Shown here in pieces: positions 40,401 through 52,400 of a DNA stretch of 64,000 nt. This DNA is from Liopterus haemorrhoidalis (Eukaryota; Arthropoda; Insecta; Coleoptera; Dytiscidae). A model generated the notes under the pieces. That model saw only the letters and a list, made by a program, of their open reading frames with translations, searched no databases and was not told where the DNA came from. The first letter of the stretch is position 1. Every line of letters starts with the position of its first letter. The stretch spans positions 15,841,575-15,905,574 of the forward strand of contig OZ020616.1 in the NCBI GenBank assembly GCA_963971575.1, given 5' to 3'. A program made the position numbers and the translations under genes.

Positions 40401-43400
40401 TCTGTGATGTGAAAACCCTATCGTTTGACGTCATACTCAGTCGTTTCTACTCGGCAACCTTCGCCCCGTGCTCGGAATATTTCAAATTTACAATATTTTA
40501 ATTAAAAAATTTGGCTATAATGTTAATTAAAATGTGATTTTTGTTTTGTTAGGTGACATAACTAACATTAACATATCAAAATAATGTAGTTTTAAGGAAA
40601 TACAAATTTTATGCGTATCCCCTATTGTTTACGCGTCAACAATGAGGTAACTTACGCGCCCATCACTGGCGGACAGCAATGAAAAACAATCATCAGCTAA
40701 CAAGTTACAATACTTGTTGATTCGATCTTCGTTGCCACTCAGTGTACTGCTTTTTTACTTCTGTAATTGCAATTTTAATGTGTTTATTGTATGTGTAGTA
40801 CATCAGTATTGTATTTTAATTCATTTTTTATATTGTGACCATTGTTTTTATATTTATTTATTTATTTTCTACTACTTTACATATGACTACATCCATTTTT
40901 CACATGCACTTTTTTACGTCTGACTATGACTTTTAATGTTCTTATCAGCTCTGATGAAGAATAAAACTTATTTGAAACTTGTCAGCTGATTTGATTGATT
41001 TTCATTGCTGTCCGCAACCCGTACTATCTCCTTCTTGAATTATATATTGTGCTTCAAAAAATTATTATGTAATATTTTACATTGAACTGTTATTAGAGAG
41101 TTTTTGCAAACGGTAGAAATAACTACGAGGGGCGGTTGAAAAGTAATCGGCTTAGGCAAGAGATGGCACCACCGCGCCATCAAATCAGTGTTGTTTTTCG
41201 TAAATCCTAACATTCAAATGACTACCGTAAATAACCAGCTGCGTCATTTAGTTTGTTTTTGACAGTCGCTGAAAGCGAACAACTTTTGCATATTTACGAA
41301 AATGAATAAAATCGAATATCATGCAGTCATTAGATACTTGTTTTTGAAAGAGTAAACGAACGATGAGATCAACACTGAATTGAACGATATTTATAGGCAC
41401 CTTCGATATCAACAATTAAATATTGGACAGCTGAATTTAAACGCGGTCGTAAGAGCATTTTTGATGATGAGCGTCCAGGCTTTCCAAAAGAGATCACCAC
41501 GCCAGAAATGGACGATGAAATATATGGCATGATAATCGACGAGTTACTAAGCGCAAGATAGCATCTCAACCGAACGGGCGCTCAACATTTTGCATGAATA
41601 TTTGGGAATGAGGAAGCTCTGCCAGATGGATGCCACATTTGCTCTCAGTCGACACAAACGTGATTATCTGACCATTTCGAAGGAATGTTTGGCGATGTTC
41701 AACCGCGATAAGAAGGACATTTTGCGTCGTTTTGTAACCGTGGACGAAACATGGATTCATCACAACACACCAGAGACCAAGGAACAGTCGAAACAGTGGA
41801 CTGCTGGCGAATTGAAGCCGAAGAAGGCCAAGGTAGGTTTGTCGGCCAACAAAGTCATGGCCACAGTTTTTTGGGATACGCACGGTATCATTCACATCGA
41901 GTACCTGGAAAAGGGTAAAACGATCACGGGCGTATATTATGCAAAGTTGTTGGACCGATTCGCCGATTTGACCAAAAGCGGTCGCATTTGCTGAAGAAAA
42001 AAGTGCTGTTCCACCAGGACAACGTACCGATACACAAGTGCGCAGTCGCAATTGCAAAACTCCATGAATTGCGCTACGAATTGGTTCCTCATCCACCATA
42101 TTCGCCAGATTTGCCCCCCTGCGACTATTATTTATTTTCAAACTTGAAGAAATGGCTCGGTGGTAAGAGATTTGGGTCGAATGAGGAGGTCATCGCTGAA
42201 ACAGGGGCCTATTTTAAGGGCTTCGACAAATCGTATTATTCGGAGGGCATCGAAAAATTGGAGAATCGTTGGACGAAGTGTATAGTTCTAAAAGGATTAT
42301 GTTGAGAAAAAATTGAGTTTTACCGAAAAAATTGTGTTTTCTTGCCTAGACCGATTACTTTTCAACCGTCCCTTGTAACGTACTACAAACATTACTTCAA
42401 ATCAAAATCGTAGTATATTTATCGTTGAATGGAAAAACAGTTTTTGCATAACGTCAATTAGTTCTCACGTTTAGCCCTTCCCTTAATACTTGATAAGTAC
42501 ACATTTAAAACAGAAATGTTATTTTATATATTAAAATATACAATAAAAGTATATAGGTCTATTAAATACAATTTAAAATTGTAAATATTGTCAATTGTCT
42601 TTCTTTTTAGTTAACATACGAGGGTGGCTCAATAAGTACCCGTGTTAGGAATAAAGACGCAAGTTTTTCACATTTTTTATTTATAACGTAATCTCTTTTT
42701 AGGTAGATACACTTTTCCCAACTTTTCTGCCATTTCTTTAACCCCTCCAAAAAATACGATTTGTCAAACTCTTCAAAATACGCTTCTGTCTTGGCGATAA
42801 CCTCCTCGTTTGAGCTTATTTTTTTCCCCCGAGCCATATTTTCATGTTGGAGAACAAAAAGAAGTCGCAGGGAGCCAGATCGGGCGAGTATGGTGGGTGT
42901 GGCAGCAATTCGTAGCCCAGTTCATGCAATTTGGTCGCGACAATTCCGGATGAATGTGCTGGTGCTTTATAATAGTGGAAAAGCACCTTTTTTTTTTTAG
43001 CCAAATGGGGGGCCGTGTCTTCTTCAGTTTCTTATCGAATCGGTTCAACAATTCACTGTAGTACTGTCCTGTGATCGTTCTTCCTTTCTGCAAAAAGTCC
43101 ATGAGGATTATTCCCTTCGAATCTCAAAAAATCGTGGCCATGACCTTTCCGGCCGATGGGACCGTCTTTGCCTTCTTCGGAGCAGATCCACACGAAAAAA
43201 TCCATTCTTTTGACTGTCGCTTGGTCTCTGGCGTATAAGAATGTATCCAGGTTTCATCAACGGTGACGACTCGACGCAAAAACTCCTGCGAATTTCGGTT
43301 AAAGAGGTCCAAACACTGCTTCGACATTGACAGCCGTATCCGCTTGTTGTCCACCGTAAGCAATCGCGGCACCCATCGGGCCGACATCTTTTTCATACTT

Positions 43401-46400
43401 AACTTATCATGTAAAATATTGATTGCCGTTCCGTACGACACACCTATGGCCTCTGCTACTTCGCGCACTTTAGTTCGTCAAGCAGCAAGAATCATGTCGT
43501 GGACCTTTTTAACGATTTCTTCGGTAACCACGTCTGCCGGGCGGCTCCTCTGCCCTGGCCGCTCCTCATCAAAAACAGATCTACGACCACGTTTAAATTC
43601 GTTGAACCAATATCTCACGGTTGTCATAGATGGTGAAGAGTCCCAATAGACAACATCCAACTTCGCTTTTATTTTTTCGTCTGTTTTGCCATCAAAAAAT
43701 AAAAAGCGAATTACGGATCGATATTGCTCCTTTTCCATTTTATCGAGAAACACGAAACACATGTGATACAACTAGCAAATAAGAACTAACCTATGAATCA
43801 GTCTGAAATTTAGTATGGTGTCCTTTGACAGATGGCAGAACACGACAGTAATGCCAACTTCTTTCAGCAACGCCACCTGTCTTCAAACACGGATACTTAT
43901 TGGTCCACCCTCGTAAGTAAAAACTATACGACAATTTAAATCAAAGACGTACTCCGTCATTTGGATTACGTTAAAAATTAGCGTACGCCTGCGCAGTTCA
44001 GCCGTCACGTGATTTTAACGTTTAGCCGACAACGTTATATGATATGCAAAAACTCTCTACTGTTAGAAATGGCTATGTATAAGTGAAATACAATTTTCAG
44101 ATTTGCATTTTCTTAAATTCTTTAAGTTTGGGAATTAGAGAAATCTTTAACTTTTAAAGGTATGAATAGAATCGCCTCATTAATTCCAGATTCGTGTCTA
44201 GAGTCTTATTGTAAATCCGAACATTCAGCAGAATAGTGTTTCAAGTAGTATGTTAATTGAATTTTTTTTATTTCAGATAAAGGTTTTGTGTTATTGGGTC
44301 TGGATGAGGAAGATTACGAAACAACTGTACATTGTATTGAACAAAGGTGTGGACTACTCAAATCTCCAAAATACACCGGTATTCCTGATTATGTTATTGT
44401 TCCTATATTTATAAATGATATCAAAGTAAACGCTACTGAAACTTACAACTATCTTTGGGTGGTAAGTGAGAATTTGCGACTGTGTTTCAAGGCCCTTTGC
44501 AAATAATATAGGTGACTTTATCTATTTTTTATTTGTTTGAACTGCAATATCATGTATACAGTGACATCATGGGGAGTGACGGTGTATTTGAAAACTAATA
44601 CCCGTTTCACATTTGAACTTTCAGATAGGTTGTTTAAGTTAGACTGACTTAAAGTGATAGGGTGTTACATTTAACTCAACCCGACCGAATGTCTCAACCC
44701 ATGATTGTCTTAACTGAACTTCCTTAAACACATCTTAACTTAATGACTCTTAAAACAGAACTTAACATCTTCACTCTTAGACTCAACTTCTTTAAACACG
44801 TTTTAACCCCATGACTCTTAAAACAGGACTTAACATGTTCACTCTTTAGACTCAACTTCTTTAAACACGTCTTAACCTTATGACTCTTGAAATAGGACTT
44901 TTCTGAGAGGCTTATATCGCCCAACTGTAAAATATATAACACCCTCTTGAACTGTCCGTCTTGTAATATCTTAAAATTCACAATTTATAGATTAGTAACT
45001 CAAATAAGTAGCTCATTAGAAGATTAACTCAAACTAATATTTATATTTCAGACAAATATTAATTATTATTTATGTGCATATGTTCTCAATACCTCTAATC
45101 TTTTCATGTTAAGTTCACGAAAGTCTTAGGTCACAATAATAAACATGTATCCCTTATCTTAAATGCCCTTTCTAAAAAATAGATTATTTTTTTTATCATT
45201 TAACATTTTTAATATTTTACTCTAATTGGATAATTATATTGAATTTAATTATTAAATTTTATATCTGAAACAATACCAAAATTACCTCCCTTAAGTCTAT
45301 CTTACATTATACTTTTTTCAATACTTTTTGCAATACTATCCAACTCTGACGTCATTTCAACTTTTGATACTACAGAATATAGTGGGGGGAAAAATAAGAG
45401 ACAGTGATATATTTTATCTAGGATGATTAAGTAAAGGATGCGCTATTCAGATGAAAAATGTGTGGAAAGGAGTGCTGAGTGAGAAAGATATATATCGCGG
45501 TACTGCGAACCCCCGTTATGCGTAATGCGCATGTGCTACACCCCTTATAGTTAGATAAAAATAGATAAGAATAGAAAAATAGATAGATTATATTTACATT
45601 TTACAATTATAATCAAGAGTTATATTTTTACTTAGGGGAGCATTCATTCATATAATCTGTCTCATTTTGTGATACGAAACTAAATCTGGTTACTTTGGTG
45701 ACTGTTGTGGTGTAAATAGACTTTTTTGAAACCATGTAAACTTGTAAATCTGGCTTTTACATTTTTCACTCTTAGGCCCAGTTGCACAGTAACCGCTTAA
45801 GTTTTTATTTAGGCTTAAGTTTTAGTTTATGGTTTAGTTGTTGCACAGTTTCAGTTTTTGGTTTAAACTTAAGTTTAAATAGGAAAATACTTAAGCGGTA
45901 GATTTGTTTTGTTTAACCAAAATAAGCTGTCAGATTGCTGCAAATTTTTGGTTATCTGTCATATTAAAATGGATAAAATTAATTTGGTTGAAGTGAATGA
46001 GGAATATGATGATGATTATGAGGAAATGTTATACATTAATTTATTTATTCGCCCTCGCCGCACTCCCGTCTATAGGCATCGGTTTGATAATTTGAACTTG
46101 ATTAATTTACCATATCAGTTGGCTTAGCTAAGTATTTTTTTATTTTTGACTGTGCAACATCTGACACTTAAGTATTTGGTTTAAGCTGAAGCTTAAGGTT
46201 TAGCTAAACTAATACTTAAGCGGTAACTGTGCAACTGGGCCTTAATATTCACTCAAAAACTACATGTCAAATACCAAATTGACCTGTCAAATTTGTGATT
46301 GACATGTCAAATATTTTGAATTGTATACAAATATTTATTTCATCTTAATTCGCTTATTCATATTTTCTGTTCTGGTTGCATAAAATATATTTCAAATGCT

Positions 46401-49400
46401 TGTCAATTTGTGTTTTATTCAATTTGTGTTAGTAAGTTGACATATACGTAATTTAATGTCAATTATGAATTGTCAAATATTTTGAAAGGTGTTACCACCC
46501 TAAGGTGATATTTTAAATATACAACATAAAAAATGAAGTTTCCCTGTTAGTTTCGTATTACAAAATGAGACAGATAATACTTGTTTATTTATTTCATATG
46601 CTTGCTTGCAAAAAAAATAATAAAACTTAATGCTTACTGAAGTATTAACTTTTAACAATTGTAATTATAAGCAATTCACTTTTGTAAGAACAAACTAAGA
46701 GGGAATTTTGTTTTCAATAGTTTGCACCTTTGAAGCTGTATGTCATGTTGGTATTAAAAAATGTCACTTTTTTAAAATGTCAATCCATTTGACATATGTC
46801 ATAATGAAAAATGATATCTTAATTATAGTGATCATAACCTTATCAACCTAAAGTCGGTTTTACAGTGTAAGGAATATTTTAAATTGACATTTAAAGTCAG
46901 TAACACACCATAAAAGTAACCAAAATAACCAGATCAAGTGTGTTCTTACAAAAGTGAACAGCTTATAATTTTAATTTTAGAAAATTAATTAGGAGAGTTG
47001 TAAATAAATTAATCATAATTTTCGGTTCAAGGCAATCTTTAGTTTTCTACCAAAATTACATTTTATTTTTCAATTTTGGTACAAAATTAATGATTCATAT
47101 TATCTGTCTCATTTTGTAATACGAAACTAACAGGGAAACTTCATTTTTTATGTTGTATATTTAAAATATCATCTTAGGGTGGTAATTCTGAAGTTACACC
47201 TTTCAAAATATTTGACAATGCCAATTATGACATTAAATTATATGTCAACTTACTAACACAAATTGTATAAAACACAAATTGACAAGTATTTGAAATATAT
47301 TTTATACAACCAGAACAGAAATTATGAATAAGCGAAATAAGATGAAATAAATATTTGTATATAATTCAAAATATTAGACATGTCAATCACAAATTTGACA
47401 TGTCAATTTGGTATCTGACATGTAGTTTTTGAGTGAATATAACCTCAGTATAATGAAACTTCACCAAAAATGTGAAAGCCAGATTTACAAGTTTACATGG
47501 TTTCAAAAAAGTCTATTTACACCACAACAGTCACCAAAGTAACCAGATTTAGTTTCGTATTACAAATTGAGACAGATTATAGCAATTTAAAATATAAAAA
47601 TATATTTGTGTGCACTGCGGGTTGCATACTATCTAATCCTAGTTCATATTACAACCACGAATGTCGCAACTATCGCTGTCCAAAGCCGTAACGTGGGAGT
47701 CCGCTATCTTCCTTGTTTTATAATTTGTGATATTCACTCAAAAACTATGTATGTCAGATAACAAATTGACATGTCAAAATTGCGATTGACATGTCAAAAT
47801 GGTGATAGAAATGTCAAATATTTTGAAAGGTGTCACTTCAGAATTACCACCCTAAGATGATATTTTAAATATACAACATAAAAAATGAAATGATATTATA
47901 AGCTGTTCACTTTTGTAAGAACACACTAGATCTGGTTATTTTGGTTACTTTTATGGTGTGTTACTGACTTTAAATGTCAATTAAAAATATTCCTTACGCT
48001 GTAAAACCGACTTTAGGTTGATAAGGTTATGATCACTACCATTTTTCATTATGACATATGTCAAATGGATCGACATTTTAAAAAAGTGACATTTTTTAAT
48101 ACCAACATGACATACAGCTTCAAAGGTGCAAACTATTGAAAACAAAATTCCCTCTTAGTTTGTTCTTACAAAAGTGAACCGCTTATATCTGTCTCATTTT
48201 GTAATACGGAACTAACAGGAAAAGTTCATTTTTTATGTTGTATATTGACAATACATTTAAAATATTATCATAGTATTGGTTCACACGGATACGCCAAAGT
48301 CTGTTTACACCACAACAGTCACCAAAATAACCAGATCTAGTTTCGTATTACAAATTGAGACAGATTATATAATCTGACCTATTATATAACCAGATCTAGT
48401 TTCGTATTACAAATTGAGACAGATTATATAATCTGTCTCAATTTGTAATACGAAACTAGATCTGGTTACTTTGGTGACTGTTGTGGTGTAAATAGACTTT
48501 TATGGAAACATGTGAACTTGTAAATCTGACTTTTAAATTTATGATTAAGTATTATTATATCGAGGTTATATTCAGTCAAAAACTATATATTTCAGATAAC
48601 AAATTGACATGTCAAAATTGCAATTGACATGTCAGAATTGTGATTGACATGTCAAATATTTGAAAGGTGCCACTTCAGAATTACCACCCTAAGATGATAT
48701 TTTAAATATACAACATAAAAAATGAAGTTTCCCTGTTAGTTTCGTATTACAAAATGAGACAGATAATATCTTAATTATAGCGATCATAACCTTATCAACC
48801 TAAAGTCGATTTTACAGCGTAAGGAATATTTTTAATTGACATTTAAAGTCAGTATTATCTGTCTCATTTTGTAATACGGAACTAACAGGAAAAGTTCATT
48901 CTTTATGTTGTATTTTGACAATACATTTATAATATTATCATAGTATTAGTTCACACGGATACGCCAAAGTCTGTTTACACCACAACAGTCACCAAAGTAA
49001 CCAGATCTAGTTTCGTATTACAAATTGAGACAGATTATAACACACCATAAAAGTAACCAAAATAACCAGATCTAGTGTGTTCTTACAAAAGTGAACAGCT
49101 TATATGTATTTTGACATTTCAAATTTACTTATAGGTTAGTTTATGTCTCTTTCTCGGTATTGTAAGTATAAAGTATAATAATAATTAGGGAAGTGTGAAA
49201 GCAGCTTTATAGTTGAAGACGAGAATATTTCTAAATAAAAAAAATATGTAAAAATCTTAAATACAATCTGTTTCAAACGCTTAGGCGGAACTAAATGGGA
49301 ATTTCGTTCTTTTAGGTTGTCACGACAAGGGACCTTGCTTGGGTTATTTCATTTTTTACGTTGGAATGTCAAAATTTAAAATTACAACAATGAAACCATG

Positions 49401-52400
49401 GAAACGAATGACCTATGTCAAAATTAAATAATTTTTTTATATAGTTTAATGACAAAAAAATAAATAAATGGGAAATTTGTATTAAGAATGACACAAAAAA
49501 TCAAAATATAAAGAAAATGACATTTTAAAATGATATTAATCTTAACCAAAAATGTTTATTGTAAGTATGATTTACAAAGCTTAAACAAAACGGTCCAAAA
49601 GCACGATTTAAACGATGAAAGTAACTAGATTGCAAAATTTAGTTCCGCTTAACCGTTTGGAACAGACTGTACTCATTTACTTTTACACATTTAGTTTTAG
49701 GTCCGTTTGACACGTTGTTATATTTTGTATAAAATACAGTCTGTTCCAAACGGTTAAGCGGAACTAGATTTTGCAATCTAGTTACTTTCATCGTTTAAAT
49801 CGTGCCTTTCGGCCGTTTTTTTTAAGCTTTGTAAATCATACAATAAACATTTTTTGGTTAAGGTTAATATCATTTTAAAATGTCATTTTCTTTGTATTTT
49901 GATTTTTTGTTTCATTCTTAATACAAATTTCCCATTTATTTATTTTTTGTCATTAAAATATCTAAAAAAATATTTAATTTTGACATATGTCATTCGTTTC
50001 CATGGTTTCATTGTTGGTATTTTAAATTTTGACATCCCAACGTGAAAAATGAAATAACCCAAGCAAGGTCCCTTCTCGTGACAACCTAAAAGAACTAAAT
50101 CCCCATTTAGTTCCGCTTAACCGTTTGGAACAGAATGTATGTTATGAAAAATATGCGCAGAAATAATATCACCGTGTTATACACATTTCTCAAATATGTT
50201 ATAAAATTTGCTGTGAAATTACGCGATTTTAGAATAATTTCTAGGAAACTCCATAATTATTTTCATTTAAAAATACGCTCGCTACAAATTCAAATTTAGC
50301 ACATGCGTATTACGTAGTTACACAGTACTGACATATATTGCCTTCTCTCTCAACATTCCTTTCCACACAATTGTCAATGCTGTTAGCATGCGAATAGCGC
50401 GAAATGAGAATGCGAATCCTTTACTTAATCATCCTAGTATTTTATACCTTCCATCTTTTATTACTTTGTCATACTTCTCATTGCAAACTTAAAAATTTTT
50501 AGGTTCAGGTGGCAGACAACAGTTTGTTTATAGTAAACCAATTTATAAATATTGTTTAGTTGTGCTTAGTTTATATTTAATTATATGTTCTAAATAAATT
50601 TCTTATCAACTTAATAAATTTCTAAAAGTGAAGTTGTAAACAAAAACTAAAAAGTTGGTAGTTGGTACGACTGAGAAGTATAGAACTGCGCAAAAAAGTA
50701 TAATGTAAAACGGACTTTACATAGCACAGAAGAACCCGAACGGCTCAAATTAAGCTTAAAATGTCCTAACTAAACACTATGTAGTTCTTAACGTTAGAAT
50801 CCATAAAAACTACTGTGTATCTAAAAACTCGGTCATTAGTTTATGATAGAAAAGTATTGGCAATAGAAGAAGCAGCCTAATCTATTAATTTTAATTCTTT
50901 TCAGTATGACTGTGACTGTGAAAATGAAATTGTTCCTGCTGAATACTTTCATCAACCGATATTCAACAACCATAGTATAAGACCCTTACAAAATTGCGTA
51001 GTTACGATAAGCAACTACATGAAATCAGAACGAAATTTTCTCAAAGAAGTTCTAATACATCTTGGGGCACACTATCAGGATCAGTTTTCAAAAATAGCAG
51101 CGCATAATGTAAAACAAAACACTCATCTCATCTGTAGCTCGAAAAGTGGAAAAAAATATGATGCTGCTATAAGTTGGGGTATTACAGTGGTAACCAATAA
51201 ATGGGTAATGGAATGTTTGAAAACTGACAGCCATGCAGATGAGAAACATTTTGGTATCGACCCAATAAATGGTAATTATTTGTTAGTATTTCTATAGTGG
51301 TAAAGGTTAGGTTTAAATGAAGCACTTGATAAAGTTTATTCGTTATGATAATTGCAGTTTTGGTGTTAACTATTTTCATAGCTACGTAGGAAAGTTTTGA
51401 GATACGGGCTTACTTTTTAAACTTTTTCAAAGTACTTCCCATCACGTTCAATACACTTCCTCATACGTATAAACCACGTTTTAAAAATGTCTTCCCACTT
51501 TTCAGTTGGTATTTCTGCACAGGTTTGATCGCACGCTGCTAGAAGCTCATTATCGCTCTTAAAATGGCGGCCTTTAAGCTTGTCCTTGATAAAATGGAAG
51601 AGTCCAAAATCACAAGGGGCAAGATCTGGACTATACGGAAGATATTCTAACACTTGTAGTTCAGAATTATCCAAAAATTCTTTAGTTAGTTGAGCTCAAT
51701 GCCCGGCTGCATTATCTTCATGCAAGTGCCAAGTGTCAAGGCGTGAATGTGGTTGTAAGTTTTGAAGAGACTGAATCAACTGAGGCAAACAAAACTCAAA
51801 CTACCACTTGGCTGTTTTTTGCTCTTCTAGAACAATTCTCGTAATGATCCCTCGCTTACCGAAGAATACGAAAATCATTTTCTTTTTCACAGATCTTGAT
51901 TGTTTTACCGCGGTTGGAGTTTTTTCGTCTTCAAGGAGCCATATCTTGTTTCTTGACTTTGACGGCACATCATAATAATAAAGCCATGTTTCGTCCCCTG
52001 TCACAATGGAGTTCACGTATTTAGTGTGTCATTTCAAATTTTTTTAAACATTTTTCGACACCAATTAATTCTTATTGCTGTTTGTGCATCAGTCAGGTTG
52101 TACGGTACCCATAGCGTGCAAACTTTCCAAGTTCCAGATGGTTACGAAGAACTGAGCGGATAGCTGGTGCAATAATGTGCAAAGACTCTTCTATCTGCCT
52201 GTATGTAATTCGCCTATTTTCATCGAGCAGTTTTTAACCGCAGCAGTATTTATAGGAGTAACTGTTTCACGGGGCCAGATCGTCATCTGGATGAGGATCA
52301 TCTTCTAGGTTAAGAATTTCAATTTGAAATTGTTTATACCAACGAAACATTGTGCTCCGACTTGGACAATTTTCAGAAAAAAATAGTAAACATTTCGGCG

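Larger units (their letters stand above)
39020..40668. mobile_element. hAT element with nested THAP element
   Basis: Ends CGGTGATGGGCG and CGCCCATCACTG with perfect 8-bp duplication GCGGACAG (39012-39019, 40669-40676). Typical hAT end sequence. No hAT transposase. A second element occupies 39679-40627. Confidence 0.88.
38988..41040. mobile_element. MITE W interrupted by a hAT element
   Basis: Long inverted ends: ATCAAGAAGGAGATAATACG then GGTTGCGGACAGC on the left, complement on the right up to GAATTCAAGAAGG equivalents. Without the inserted hAT (39020-40668) W is about 400 bp. The hAT target duplication GCGGACAG lies within W's left end. Confidence 0.8.
45418..50437. mobile_element. TIR element with perfect 8-bp duplication, swollen by nested MITEs
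   Basis: Ends CTAGGATGATTAAGTAAAGG and complement, flanked by TATTTTAT (45410-45417 and 50438-50445). Five kb now, nearly all later insertions of P, Q, T and U. The 8-bp duplication suggests hAT-type mobilisation. Confidence 0.82.
45293..50717. mobile_element. Outer MITE of a 5.4-kb insertion nest
   Basis: Left end AAGTCTATCTTACATTATAC and right end complement of AAGTCCGTTTTACATTATAC. Only about 390 bp belong to this MITE; the rest is the insert 45418-50437. Confidence 0.6.

Noticed and set aside
41566..42141. 191-codon - strand ORF
   Set aside because: Antisense of the mariner M1 transposase, which is the recognisable frame.
44724..44981. Lysine/serine-rich ORF (- strand)
   Set aside because: Translation of a 65-bp minisatellite.
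49854..50045. 63-codon + strand ORF
   Set aside because: Lies within MITE U and is not conserved as coding in the inverted copy.
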